DNA of 64,000 nt. Source: Anthopleura xanthogrammica. Its lineage: Eukaryota; Cnidaria; Anthozoa; Actiniaria; Actiniidae. The position numbers and the translations under genes are program-made. This document shows, piece after piece, positions 1 to 11,337 of this stretch. The stretch covers positions 14,287,357-14,351,356 of the forward strand of contig OZ025207.1 in the NCBI GenBank assembly GCA_964019055.1, written 5' to 3'. Within the stretch, counting starts at the first letter, position 1. Every line of letters begins with the position of its first letter. The notes beneath the pieces are model-generated. The model saw only the letters and a program-made list of their open reading frames with translations, did not search any database and was not told where the DNA came from.

Positions 1-119
1 ATAGGGATTCTACAAATTTGAACAGCTATTTCTGATTTCAAATCTTCTCACCTGTAAGCAGGATAAAAGTCAAGATAGACTCAAAGTTTATCCTTGAGTG
101 AATTGCCCACGGAACAACA

Positions 120-290
120 CCTGCGTACGTTATCGCAAGAAGATTCAGCACTGGTACTGAAATCTCCACGTTCAGTCTTGCTGGACTTAGGTTGGAGACC
201 ATACATGAACGGGTAGTTTGAAAAGTGTTCCAGAATTGCAGGTATTCATCGAAAAAGCTATTAGTAAAAAGTTTAAGGATGATGAGCAAC
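120..290 (+). pseudogene. 5' remnant of a rhodopsin-like GPCR copy
   Basis: This stretch matches the leader and first codons of the receptor copies at 3291 and 11338. The shared leader (a GCAAGTAGATTCTGG-like block, then CTCCACGTTCAGTCTTGCT) runs into ATGAACGGG at 205. The fourth codon is TAG (214-216) where the other copies have a serine codon, so translation would stop after MNG. The match continues to about 280 through the segment that reads FIEKVI in the other copies, then is lost. No membrane segments follow. It is a dead fragment of the same tandem family. Confidence 0.6.
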
Positions 291-481
291 AGCTCGCTAT
301 AATCAATTCTTTGTAAACTGCTGACATCCATCTTGTTATCTATAACTTCATGACAGGGCAAGAGATCTTTATCATCAGCAAGTGCATGAATGAACCAGCC
401 TTAGTCCACTGATAACTCTGTTTTCTCTGAAGAACCCTTAACTGACGTGTAGCTGTCATCCCTCACGGACAAGGCTTAGGA

Positions 482-1383
482 ATGAACTTAACGACGAAAA
501 ACTGCCCACTTGTGGTAGAAATATTCTACAATAGAGTAAGTGACGCCGTTGACTTGTTTCAGTCAGGAGCCAAGACTTATATCTTTCTAAATGTTCTTCT
601 ATCGTTCGTTGCAGCACTGGGAAATGGAATGATTATCGTTGCCATCTTGAGATCACAGAACCTACAAACGCCATCATTGCCTACTTACTACAAGTCTAGC
701 CTTCACAGATCTTCTGGTTGGTTTGGTGTTTCATCCTCTTCAGATTGTAGTTAATACTTTCTACTTGCGAAAGAATCTCATCCAGTTGTGCACAATAGTC
801 AGAACATTCTTATTTTTTTCCGCGTATTGTACTGGAATTTCGATAACCATGGTTACATGTATCAGTATAGACAGATACTTGGTGCTTACTCTAAGACATC
901 GATACACCATTATTGTCACCAAGAAACGAGTTCGATTCTTCATTGCCTTCGTCTGGATTTTTATTAGTCTATTTCTAGGATCTTTGGTGATAATTGATAA
1001 AATATATAACATTTTGTTTCTCATCGCGGGCTCCTGCCTCACCTTGATTCTACTGTCAACGACTTTTATTTTCTACATCAAGTCTTTCAGAGCCCTTCAT
1101 CTTTACACAGTCCAAGTTCACGCCCACAAGAAAACTTGTTCACAAGAAAACTTTAAAGACGATGCTTGTGGTACTAGTATGTCTTCTTCTGTGCTACGTA
1201 CCTTTAGTGTGCGCACTTATTTCAAGGGCTGTTCTAGGACCCTCAGAGGAAACGATTTTTCTATACTTAGCATCTTTTACCTCCATTGGTCTTAACTCTA
1301 GCATTAATCCAGTTATTTATTGGGTGAGATTTGCAGATATTCGAAGTTCATGTACTGAAACTCTGAGAAACTGTATACGATGA
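482..1383 (+). pseudogene. Rhodopsin-like (class A) GPCR pseudogene
   Basis: This copy encodes all seven membrane segments of the local receptor family, but in three frames. ATG at 482 opens MNLTTKNCPL, TM1 with LGNGMIIVAILRSQNLQTPS, and then a frameshift at about 680 in the TM1-TM2 loop, where the intact copy reads TPSYLLITS. The second frame carries TM2 (FHPLQIV), TM3 with CISIDRY, ICL2 (RHRYTIIVTKKRVR), TM4 and TM5 ending YIKSFRALHLYTVQVHA. Around 1125-1150 the third cytoplasmic loop has lost the PNPLAGNFDVVRY stretch and gained a partial repeat of CACAAGAAAACT, which shifts frame again. The third frame gives TM6 (LLLCYVPLVC) and TM7 (GLNSSINPVIYWVRFADIR) and stops at 1383. At least two lesions make a functional product unlikely. 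Confidence 0.85.
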
Positions 1384-1680
1384 AAAACATAGCATGGATT
1401 AGTTCTCCTTTTCTTTTCTCAAAAATCAAATATTAAAATATAAAGCAATATTTTTTGAAGCGAAATGTCATTCAGTAATCAAAAGACTTTGGTTTCAAAT
1501 ATATGATGAGTTTATTGATATTTATTCTAGAGGTGTGTCGGCTATGTAGCATTTATCAGCATTGTAAGTGGTCCTCATCTTGCGATTTCCAGCAGTTTGA
1601 GAGGCATTAGACTTCCTTGAAAAGTCGAATATTCCATTTGGTTCAAAAGAAGTAAAATCTTGAAATCGAATTTATGTGCT
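1384..1680. other. Receptor 3' flank, no gene seen
   Basis: AT-rich sequence downstream of the pseudogene. I see no open frame with recognisable content and no clear element ends. Confidence 0.5.
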
Positions 1681-1945
1681 CGCTCGATATTTTTTGCCGT
1701 ATCTGACGTTGCACGATATTTTTTTAAGCCGGATCGAGACCTCGCTCGATATTTTTTGCCGTATCTGACGTTGCACGATTTTTTTTTAAGCCGGATCGAG
1801 ACCTCGCTCGATATTTTTTGCCGTATCTGACGTTGTACGATATTTTTTTTAGCCGGATCAAGACCTCGCTCGATATTTTTTGCCGTATCTGACGTTGCAC
1901 GATTTTTTTTTTAAGCCGGATCGAGACCTCGCTAGATATTTTTTT
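1681..1945. repeat. 62-bp tandem repeat, about 4.2 copies
   Basis: The motif CGCTCGATATTTTTTGCCGT recurs at 1681, 1743, 1805 and 1867, and a decayed start appears at about 1930. The unit is 62 bp and ends in a T-run followed by AAGCCGGATCGAGACCT. Copies differ mainly in T-run length and one or two substitutions. The minus strand happens to stay open across the copies because of the repeat; this is not a gene. Confidence 0.9.
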
Positions 1946-3200
1946 GGGGGATTTAAGGGCGAACACTATTTATGATTCTTCAGACACATGGTAGTGTCCA
2001 CCTCCACACCTAGTAGAGTGGTAGAAGCTGAGTTAGTTAGTAGCCCGGCGACTTGGGAAACTTGTTATTTCTTTATTTTATTTTTCCACTCAATGAAGAA
2101 TATCATAGTAAATGTACACAAAATATGAAAAACCTCTCTTGGAAATCTAAATTCACCTCAAATATAAACTTTTATAAGTCAATTTTCACAATCTTCATGA
2201 CACCTCAGTTTTGCAGTGATGTCATTTCTATGTGACTATTTCATATCAGCTGGTGAGCCGTGAGCCCGTCAGTTACCGCTGTTCGTAATATACTTGAGCC
2301 GTTAACGATCAGTTGACAGCATATCGGTGTGTCTCATAAAAAAAAAACTTTTAAAAAAACTTATGTTTCGGAGTTTTATATAATCATATCCCAACAAAAT
2401 AGGAAACAAAGTAACTGCTCTCATTCATTTGAAATCAGTTTGTACCCCTTTTCGACAAAAAAAGAACAATGTATTTTGATGTTTATATTCCTGAAGCTTT
2501 CCAATGGGTTTATTGAAGCCTTTGATCAACTCCGACTCACTGTTTGCACTGGAAAACAGTTTTTAATAACATCATCGAGAAGTTCAAGATTTGGTAATCA
2601 GGCATGATAATAATTTATAACGAAAAGTGTTGCCTCTGTTTATTTGATTTATTTTGATGTTTCGGTCGTTAACTACGTGGTACTGCGACATTCATCAGAT
2701 CTGTTAGGCTATGTTAATGACAAGGTTTCAAGAGCAAACTTTGTACACTTGGGGGAAGTAAATCTGTTATTATGTGTTAAAAAGCAATTAAATCCTCGAG
2801 AAGACTTCCTATGGTTTTGAATTGACGACAGACGGCGTATCGTGCCTTTGTGTTAGATAAGACATGGAACGAAATAATAGTGTTAATGTTTTTGATCTTG
2901 TCAACATATCTTTGACAGCCGTTGGAACAGCCTCGAACCATCGATTAATGTTGATTAATATTGCAAGGTAAAAAACACATGAACTGTTTAATTAAAAGTA
3001 CAACTCATAGAGCCGAGAGACGAAGAACAAAAGGATTACCCTCCGGATAGTAACACTTGAAACAAAATTTTACAAGCTTTAGCAGCAATTTCTTGAAGCG
3101 TTCAGTTTACCATGACAAAACTACATTGAACGGTATACATACTTATCACGCCAGAGTCAAAGCCTTATTCAGTTATCTTTTGGTTCATTTTCAGTGGTTG
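1946..3200. other. Intergenic, no supported gene
   Basis: Low-complexity AT-rich sequence. Short open frames at 2053-2235 and 2329-2607 have no recognisable domain and compositions typical of chance frames. The last part (about 3190-3290) is the leader shared by several receptor copies. Confidence 0.5.
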
Positions 3201-3290
3201 AACTGACGAGCACCTGCAGAGGTTTTCTCGCAATTAGATTCTGGGAAATCTTCACGTTCAATCTTGTTTACCCGTGATTCAAGGCCAAAC

Positions 3291-4179
3291 ATGAATGGAT
3301 CGTTTGAAAACTGCCCAAAATTTGCCCCGTTATTCATCGAAAACGTTATCAATAATAAGTCCGAGGTGGTAAATATCGGTAGCATTGTCATTCTTTTCCT
3401 GAATGGTATTTTAGCATTCACTGCAACACTCGGCAATGGAGTGATTATACTTGCCATCTTGAGATCACAGAACCTACAAACGCCATCCTACTTACTGATA
3501 ACAAGTTTAGCGTTCACAGATCTTCTGGTTGGTTTAGTACTTCATCCTCTACAAATCGTACTCGGTACTTTCTTCTTGCAAGGCAATATCTCGGGATTAT
3601 GTGCAATTACTACTTTATATGCATTCTTTGTATATTATCTTGGTTCTCTTTCGGTCATGACTGTGCTATGTATCAGTATAGACAGATACTTGGCGCTTAC
3701 TCTAAGACATCGATACACCATTATTGTCACCAAGAAACGAGTTCGCTTCTTGATGGTATTTATTTGGGTTTTGGCTTTCTTGGGAACATTTTCAATTATC
3801 TTTGAAAATTACTACGATATTTTCTCCCGTATGGTGCTCGTTTGTTACTTGGTGCTACTGTTAATTATCTGTGTTTTCTACATCAAATCTTTCCGAGCTC
3901 TTCAACCCGTTGGCTGGTAACTTTGATGTTGTCAGATACAAGAAAACTTTAAAGACGATGCTTGTGGTTCTAGTATGTCTTCTTTTCTGCAACGTAACTT
4001 CAGTTTGTGTTTTTTCTTTGGACAAAACGTTAGATAAACTAAAGGGAGAGTTTGTCCCTTATTTTACGTCGATTACTCTTATGGCTTTGAATTCAAGTAT
4101 AAACCCAGTCATTTATTGGTCACGCTTTGCAGATATTCGTAACGCGTGTCGAGAAATGTGGAGGGGTATTGTTAATTGA
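3291..4179 (+). pseudogene. Rhodopsin-like GPCR pseudogene with ICL3 deletion
   Basis: ATG at 3291 (MNGSFENCPK) starts a receptor that is open through TM5: TM1 LGNGVIILAILRSQN, TM2 LAFTDLLVG, TM3 with CISIDRYLAL, ICL2 RHRYTIIVTKKRVR, and TM5 ending in YIKSFRALQ. At 3901-3904 about 35 nt are missing compared with the intact copy at 16131 (the part encoding LYTVQVHAQQPN), so the frame shifts and stops at 3920. The other frame then resumes with NPLAGNFDVVRYKKTLKTM, TM6 LFCNVTSVCVF and TM7 ALNSSINPVIYWSRFADIR, stopping at 4179. Apart from this one lesion the copy looks young. A truncated five-segment protein could be made, but a working receptor could not. Confidence 0.85.
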
Positions 4180-4640
4180 GATAGATTCACCTAGTTGGGT
4201 TTTAAGAAATAAGCATAATAATCCCATATTTATCCCAGTTCAGCCTCTCTATCTTCGACCATGCAAACGTTTCGTTTTCAATCAAGCAACTGTTATCAGA
4301 AGCTAAAAAACATTTCTTTAGTTCATTTGCTGAATACTTCAGTGTTGAAAGATATTTTGGTCAGATTGCAAACAATGTGATGGATTCGCCTTGATGAAAT
4401 GCTGTTCTTTAATAAACTTTAATATTGCTGCAATTGATATTACAGTAAACTGGAAGTATTCCGACAATATTCTGGCTGAACAACACCTTGTTTATTGAAG
4501 ATCCGGTCACGTGGTGAATGAAAACCACTGCTGGCCTTCAGTCATCAAAAGGCGGGAAAATTCTGACGTCACAACTGTAATAAGACTTTTCTCTTATTTG
4601 CCTCTGTATTGTATGAACTCTATAACTCCCGTTATGATAC
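4180..4640. other. Receptor 3' flank shared with 12 kb copy
   Basis: Sequence at about 4255-4335 (CTTCGACCATG, then ATTTCTTTAGTTCA) and about 4470-4540 resembles 12058-12130 and 12238-12310 downstream of the other pseudogene. The duplicated unit therefore included several hundred bases of 3' flank. AATAAA occurs at about 4412. No gene is seen. Confidence 0.5.
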
Positions 4641-4766
4641 ACGAATGTCATTTCTGTGAGGTAAATGGAAAAGAGAAATTAAAATAAGCCAACCAACCAA
4701 GCAATGCCTGGCTTTCAAACAGTGATAAAAACCAGCTGCCAATGCTATTATAGAACTCCAACTGGC

Positions 4767-4904
4767 AGATACAAAAACACTTTAAAGACGATGCTTGTGA
4801 TACTAGTATGTCTTCTTCTGTGCTATGCACCAGTGACATTCCTACTTATAACTATCGGTTTTCTTGATTTTTATCTTTACGAAACTTCAAGTGTTCCAGC
4901 ATGA
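4767..4904 (+). pseudogene. GPCR fragment, TM6 region only
   Basis: The frame reads RYKNTLKTMLVILVCLLLCYAP, which matches the end of ICL3 and TM6 of the neighbouring receptors (RYKKTLKTMLVVLVCLLLCY). It continues through a diverged extracellular loop 3 and stops at 4904 before any NPxxY segment. Nothing upstream of 4767 matches TM1-TM5. It is an isolated fragment of the same family. Confidence 0.75.
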
Positions 4905-5567
4905 CTTTAGCAGGTGATATAGAAAATTATCACTTTAGACGAATTCCAGTTGGAATCAATTGTAAATAATCAAAGATGAAAGTCATCAGTTGAATAAAAG
5001 ACATTAGATGATCATGATGTGTATAAATAGTAGAAATTAGAGTTATTAGTGGAGCTTCCGCGCGGAGCACCATACTTAAGAAAAAATTATATACATCGAG
5101 TTGATTTTTCATGGCTTGATTGTGTCATCAAAAACAAAAACAAAAACAAAAACAAAAACTAGGTACAGAAACTCTCGACAAGCCAAGGATGTTGCTTCGG
5201 CAAACATTGTCAGAAAAGCTTGTTTGTTTGATAGTTGTTTGTCGTTTTTAATGTATTTTAAATTTTTAATATCTTTTTCTTCATTACTTGTGAACCAGAA
5301 AAGCGATCAGTATTTGAAGCTCTGAATTTTTGTTTTTGATCCCATTTCGAGAAATAAGGCTATAAGACTTAGTAAAAAGACTTAGTTCTTTAAAAAATAT
5401 ATATTTGACGGCTAGCGAGCCTCACGCGAGGAATTCTGATGTCAAAACAAGCCTGAGATTCCATATTTCATGATTATTTTGATATTTTGACATTTTTATA
5501 AATAATTACTGGGTTACCTGTGGTAAACCAGTCATAAAATACCTTCGTTTTTTTTGTTTTTTTTTTT
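4905..5567. other. Intergenic, with (AAAAAC)n run
   Basis: No gene is seen. A short (AAAAAC)5-6 run lies at about 5127-5160. The rest is AT-rich unique sequence. Confidence 0.5.
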
Positions 5568-6873
5568 CCATTATGATTCCTTCGCGACAAAATGGCAATG
5601 TTGCGCAATAGTACCCAGGGGTCTTCAGAACTTTACCCAAGAGGCCTTAGCGAGCATCTGATACAGGGTTCCTGTCTATAGTCCGATCAATTAGCATGTG
5701 CCAACTGTCAATCAATGTCACTACGTTGCTAAGTGATTAACAGAGGGCGGAGCTACCTTATCACGTGACATAAATTAATGTCTACGCATGCTCTATTTCG
5801 TTGACTGCTGTAATTAAAGAGCGAGCCGAGTCAGATATTTTAATTTATTCGTAAACAAGGGTAATTCTAATCGAGCCAGGAATTCTGAAGAATTTTCATT
5901 GCTCACGGCAAATGGCTTACTTTGATTAACTCGTGCTTTGACTCAGCTATTTAAAGCAGTATTATCTGTAGTATAAGTACAAAAGGAAAAAGCTAGCCAT
6001 GGCCAATTTTTAATTCTTGTGTTAAAGAATTTCTACGCGCTCCAAGCTAAATCAAACCGATGGGATGTCCTGACTTCATTCGAGTTTTACCGACACGATT
6101 TTCGGATGCTTTATTTAATGGTTTGACTCAACAAGACTACTACAAATAAACAAGAGGTACAAAGAAGTTTATTGGGGCTTTCATTTTGATATTAAGAACT
6201 GAAGAGTAATGAGAAATATTGTTAAATCGAACGCATGTATTTTGATTCTCAGATCGATCTCTTATAAAGTCATTCAACTCGCGGCTCACTCGTCAAACAT
6301 TTACGAACTGTCGATTGATTTACAAATATATACGAACAAAGAAAATTATAAAATGTAAAACAATCCTGAGAGTAGTTTTGAGTAATTATTTGCTTGTCTT
6401 ACCGTTCTAAACGAAGGATTCATGTAGTAAACAAATATTGCTGACCTCAAGCAAACGTGTCTCGGTGAGCTCGCTTTGCAGACTTTCCGTCTGCGACTTA
6501 ATTACGTATGATAAAACTCGGACTGGAATCGGAATTAAGGATATGGAAGTTGGACTTCACCAAAATGGGTATTTTCGATGATTTAGTTTTTGATTTAACT
6601 TTTTTTTCCAAAATGGCTTTCACCGTACATTTATAGTAGGCAGTCTCTGACTGTCTTTTGAAAAACGACGAAAAAAGAAAACGAGGGCCTCGACAGTACG
6701 ATACATCAGAAACATTAAAAACCAAATTCCAGTCAGCTTATTTTATAATTGATCACTCTTTTTCCACAAAGGGTGGGTCAAGGGCACCCTAGGACCCCTC
6801 CCCCTGCCCCTGCCCCTGCCCCTGGTCTCACCCGGTCCAGGTAACCCAGTCTACCCTGCCCGCAGGGTCTTGT
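5568..6873. repeat. 1.3-kb duplicated non-coding unit, copy 1
   Basis: It starts CCATTATGATTCCTTCGCGA and ends near CCCGCAGGGTCTTGTTT. It is closely similar over its whole length to 7001-8312. It contains TCACGTGA near 5760, a TATAAA-like box near 6262, and a GC-rich tail of CCCCTG hexamers (about 6795-6830). I see no terminal inverted repeats, no LTR-like ends and no conserved long open frame. It could be an unclassified or non-autonomous repeat, or a simple local duplication. Confidence 0.75.
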
Positions 6874-7000
6874 TTTATAATTGATCACTCTTTTTCCACA
6901 AAGGGTGGGTCAAGGGCACCCTAGGAACCTCCCCCTCCCCCTGCCCCTGGTCCCACCCGGTCCAGGTAACCCAGTGCACGCTGCCACCAGCGTCTTGTTT
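6867..7000. repeat. Extra copy of the 1.3-kb unit's tail
   Basis: It repeats the last ~130 bp of the 1.3-kb unit (from TTATAATTGATCACTCTTTT through the CCCCTG-rich segment to GTCTTGTTT). The tail module therefore occurs twice in a row between the two full copies. Confidence 0.75.
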
Positions 7001-8312
7001 CCATTATGATTCCTTCGCGACAAAATGGCAAAGTTGCGCAATAGTACCCAGGGGTCTTCAGAACTTTACCCAAGAGGCCTTAGCGGGCATCTGCTACAGG
7101 CTTCCTGTCTATAGTTCGATTAATTAGCATGTGCGAACTGTCAATCAATGTCACTACGTTGCTAAGTGATTAACAGAGGGCGGAGCTAGGTATCACGTGA
7201 CATAAATTAATGTCTACGCATGCTCTATTTCGTTGACTGCTGTAATTAAAGAGTGAGCCGAGTCAGATTTTTTAATTTATTCGTAAACAAGGATAATTCT
7301 AATCCAACCCGGAATTCTGAAGAATTTGCATTGCTCACGGCAAATCCGCTAACTTTGATTAACTACTCGTGCTTTGACTCAGCTATCTAAAGCAGTATTA
7401 TCTGTAGTATCAGTACAAAAGGAAAAAGCTAGCCGTGGCCGATATTTAATTCTTGTATTAAAGAATTTCTACGCACTCCAAGCTAAATCAAACCGATGGG
7501 ACGTCCTGACTTCATTCGAGTTTTACCGACCCGATTTTCGGATGCTATATTTAATGGTTTGACTCAACAAGACTACTACAAATAAACATGAGGTACAAAG
7601 AAGTTTATTCGGGCTTTCATTTTGGTATTAAGAACTGAAGAGTAATGAGAAATGTTGTTAAATCGAACGCATGCATAATTTTTGACTCTCAGATCGATCT
7701 CTTATAAAGTCATTTAACTCGCGGCTCACTCGTCAAACATTTACGAACTGTCGATTGATTTACAAATATATACAAATATAGAAAATTGTAAAATGTAAAG
7801 CAATTCTGAGTGTAGTTTTGAGCAATTATTTGCTCGTCTTACCGTTCTAAACGAAGGATTCATGTAGTAAACAAATAATGCTGACCTCGAGCAAACGTGT
7901 CTCCGTCAGCTCGCTTTGCCGACTTTCTGTCTGCGACTTAATTAAGTATGATAAAACTCGGACTGGAATCGGAAGGATATGGAAGTTGGACTTCACCTAA
8001 ATGGGTATTTTCGAAGATTTAGTTTTTGATTTTTTTTTTTTTTCCAAAATGGCTTTCACTGTACATTTATAGTAGGCAGTCTCTGACTGTCTTTTGAAAA
8101 ACGACGAAAAAAGAAAACGAGGGCCTCGACAGTACGATACATCAGAAATATTAAAAACCAAATTCCAGTCCAGCTTATTTTATAATTGATCACTCTTTTT
8201 CCACAAAGGGTGGGTCAAGGGCACCCTAGGACCCCTCCCCCTGCCCCTGCCCCTGCCCCTGGTCTCACCCGGTCCAGGTAACCCAGTCTACCCTGCCTGC
8301 AGGGTCTTGTTT
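7001..8312. repeat. 1.3-kb duplicated non-coding unit, copy 2
   Basis: This is the second full copy, 1,433 bp downstream of copy 1, with scattered substitutions and small indels. The short open frame at 7374-7562 starts at TTG and lies inside the repeat. It is not kept as a coding unit in copy 1, so I do not call it a gene. Confidence 0.75.
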
Positions 8313-8391
8313 ACAAAGAAAGTTATTGTCTTACATTAATGAATATGTCTCTTGTTGCATGTGAAGTTCAAGTGAATCAGTATAAGCTTAA

Positions 8392-8962
8392 GGTTCCTGA
8401 CTACTTTTGAACGTTCAATTTGAGCCCACAATGTGCGCGCGCACAAAAATTGCTCAAAACCGCATAACAATTTTCAAAATTTTATTGACCATACACGTTT
8501 TGAACTTCGACAAGGTAAAAATCAATCTTTTGAGAAAGTTTGAGAAAAACGTAATTATTAGAACTTATAAAAAAGCGTTTCATGTGTTTTTGTTGTTGTA
8601 GTTTGAGTACGCTTTTCGGTTGATTGAGCTAACAAGAAGCTAAATTTTTAGCTTATTTTTAAAATTTTCTTCAAATATTTTTAGTTAGTCTTCAAAAATA
8701 ATGTTTAAAGTAGATGTCCTGAGAAAATTGCTTCCAGAGCTTCTTTAATTTTTGAGTTATGAATTTTTGTGTGCAAAGCTTGATTTCCGCCATTTTTCTT
8801 TCGAAATCTTGTCAAGATGGTCATATTCAAAATTTATTATCTCGAAAACGAGCTCTGGACACCCCATTTTTCTTTTCATTTTTGGAATCAGCGTTAGATT
8901 CTGTGTAAAATATCTTTCTAAGAACATTTTGTAATTATTCCTTGCTAAAGTAGTCAGTCACC
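8392..8962. mobile_element. TTAA-flanked MITE-like element (571 bp)
   Basis: TTAA lies on both sides (8388-8391 and 8963-8966). The ends are inverted: GGTTCCTGACTACTTT on the left against GGTGACTGACTACTTT read inward from the right (14 of 16 match). TTAA targets are typical of piggyBac-type transposons. No transposase is present, so this would be a non-autonomous derivative. Confidence 0.6.
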
Positions 8963-8966
8963 TTAA

Positions 8967-9630
8967 GTGTAGTTCACTCTCCACCTAAAAAAAATCTTTT
9001 AACTTAACATTTGCTGAATAAAATCCTTTGTTCTATACATATGTTCATATGTTCTATAATTTATAATTAATTTTCTTCGAATTGAATAAGTTTTCTAATG
9101 CTTTTGAAGGCTTAAAATAATGGTTTTTCTTTCAGTTTTTCCTTCTGGTAAAATCAAAAGAAGTGTTCACGCTGAACCGGCGTTGTGCTGCGTTACACAA
9201 TAGCTATTGTCACGTTTTTAGCAATATATATATACACTATTCTTAGGAGATCTGTGGGAGCAGCGCCTAAATATATATGTTAGAATTTGTTCATAATAGC
9301 ACTGTAAGGTGTCATGGGACACAAGTAGGTCATGTTTTTGAAACAGCTGTTTAAATCAGTATATGTCACGCCCTTGATTTTCAAAGGATTTGCAATGAAG
9401 TATTTTGAAAGTATAATAATTGAAGATTTTGAAGTAAAGTTCGATTTTATTTCAGCAAGTTGTTATTCATTTGGAATTGGACGATATAAGCTAGTTAAGA
9501 AAAATCAGTCGATTCCCTCCGACGCTTTGTGTAAACGGATTAGATTGTAACTCAATTTGCACATGTTGATCTAACAAAACTCTCTCAGATTTGTCATTTA
9601 GCGCCTCATTATTTTTAATGGTTTTTGAAG
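8967..9630. other. Intergenic, no supported gene
   Basis: AT-rich with a TATATA run near 9220. The short open frame at 9332-9550 shows no recognisable domain. Confidence 0.4.
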
Positions 9631-9634
9631 TTAA

Positions 9635-10358
9635 GGCAATGGGCTCGCGCAAATTTAACCGATAGATTTTCCTATAATTTTGCATATAGATAGTTTTTGA
9701 GATGGACAAAACAGAACAACAACAAAAATCGGGGGTCATCGACATAGATTTTGCGCTATGTTAGCTTGAACACGGCACTCCCCAGCGAGTCTAGAACGAA
9801 AACAACGCTTCTCAAAGTATTACGTCTAGTTTAATTCTGGTGGCTGCAATATGAAAAACAGAGGCTTTCAGAGGTACTAAAGTAAATAAACTTCCTTGAA
9901 AAACAGTTTAATGTCACAAAGTTTAGGAAAAATGCTAAGTTTTGACATTTCCAACTTGAAAAACAGTCGAAATTACGTGCGAATGTCAAGTCTTTTTTAG
10001 ATGATGTTTCACGATTTTCTCGAAAACAAACCGATAGATTTTTTATTTTTTTCGATATGTACTAGCTTTAGTTAAAAGACATCGAATTCAGGAAAAAATT
10101 GTATAGGTCACCGTATTCATTTACAAGATATAAGTCGTAAAGCAACGCAAAATGAAGAGCGACAAACGGAAAGCACACAGGTAGCCCAATCCATGGGTTT
10201 TGTCGCGCATGCCTCGAGTCATCGAACATACACAAAATGACTGCCATGCGACTAATTGTCAAGTTATATAAATACAGGGTATTGTTTCACATTTTGGTCA
10301 ATATATTATACAATTCTAAATAAATAAAAAAATGCGCACGAGTGCGCGGCCCATTGCC
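9635..10358. mobile_element. TTAA-flanked MITE-like element (724 bp)
   Basis: TTAA lies at 9631-9634 and 10359-10362. The ends are inverted: GGCAATGGGC followed by a C/G-rich CGCGC on both sides. The interior is AT-rich and holds no transposase. The TTAA duplication again suggests a piggyBac-type non-autonomous element, distinct in its ends from the one at 8392. Confidence 0.6.
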
Positions 10359-10362
10359 TTAA

Positions 10363-11159
10363 AACATATAGATAGTTTTCAAGTAGGTCCTTGTAGAAAA
10401 GTATCAACATCTTACGAAACTGCTTCAAGGCGTATTATAATATTATATTATACTATATAGCGTTTGAAATAGGACTTGGATGATCTTAAATAAATACTTA
10501 TATAGAAACAGCAGTAATATTTCCTCTGACGCAAGCAGGAAGCAAGACATTATTGCACAGTTCGATTATCAGTTGACGGCGACACCTTTGATCGACCATG
10601 GAAACTAGATTTTGCTAAATATCTCCTAAACCAGAAAAAATTATCAGTTTGTATCTATAAGTAACGGTAGATCTTCCCTTTAGCTATTGATATTTTGAGA
10701 TTATTTTTTCAAAAATTTCAACATTTCCAGTTATTTTGCTGAGATGATGTTCATTGACAGGAACAAACCCACTCAGCTCCACAAGACAAGGGTCAGAGTC
10801 AATAAAGTGGTTTTAAATTCATGATAACAGTAACCCTTGAAATCAGCAAACGTATTCCAAAGTTCATACGATCAGCTTTGTGGTTATCTGGGAAATATTA
10901 ATGCCGCCATACCACCTGGAGAGACAGTTTTCTTTATTCATAGTCCTTTCCATTATTGCTTTCTTTTCAAGAACGAAATTTAAATCAAAAATCACCTCAC
11001 CAATTACCACGCAAATATTCCTAGTCACCTAGGCAACCCGTTACTTGGCAAACAACCCTAAAATACTGAAGATTAAAGCCGATTTATTGGTTTTCAAGAA
11101 GCTTCAGTGTTAGTTTCTTCAGATTACCTCATAAAGAAATTATTGGCGTTATAAAAGAC
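10363..11159. other. Intergenic, no supported gene
   Basis: No open frame with recognisable content. The right end grades into the leader shared by the receptor copies. Confidence 0.4.
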
Positions 11160-11337
11160 AATAAAAGACAGAACATCAGTCTTATCCTCTAATCATCTGG
11201 TCGCCTAATGACACAAGGACAACTGTCTTCAAAGAATTGCTGGATTTAACTCAAGAACGACTGCACCTGTTTTAACGCAAGTAGATTCTGGGATATCTCC
11301 ACGTTCAGTCTTGCGTGTCCTTGATTAAACGCCAAAC
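11160..11337 (+). repeat. Shared 5' leader of the receptor family
   Basis: The block from TAAAAGACAGAACATCAGTC through CACCTGTTTTAACGCAAGTAGATTCTGGGATATCTCCACGTTCAGTCTTGC up to the ATG at 11338 recurs before the copies at 205 and 3291 and, inverted, at about 15340-15460. It probably holds the promoter and 5' UTR of the ancestral unit (inference). The intact gene at 16131 has a different immediate leader. Confidence 0.6.

Noticed and set aside
38..361. 107-residue minus-strand open frame
   Set aside because: It runs antisense to the decayed receptor leader and has no recognisable domain.
1724..1966. 80-residue minus-strand open frame
   Set aside because: It is a product of the 62-bp tandem repeat read in one frame.
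2329..2607. 92-residue open frame
   Set aside because: No domain, low complexity at its start, and no supporting context.
7374..7562. 62-residue open frame in the 1.3-kb repeat
   Set aside because: It starts at TTG and is not preserved as a coding frame in the sister copy.
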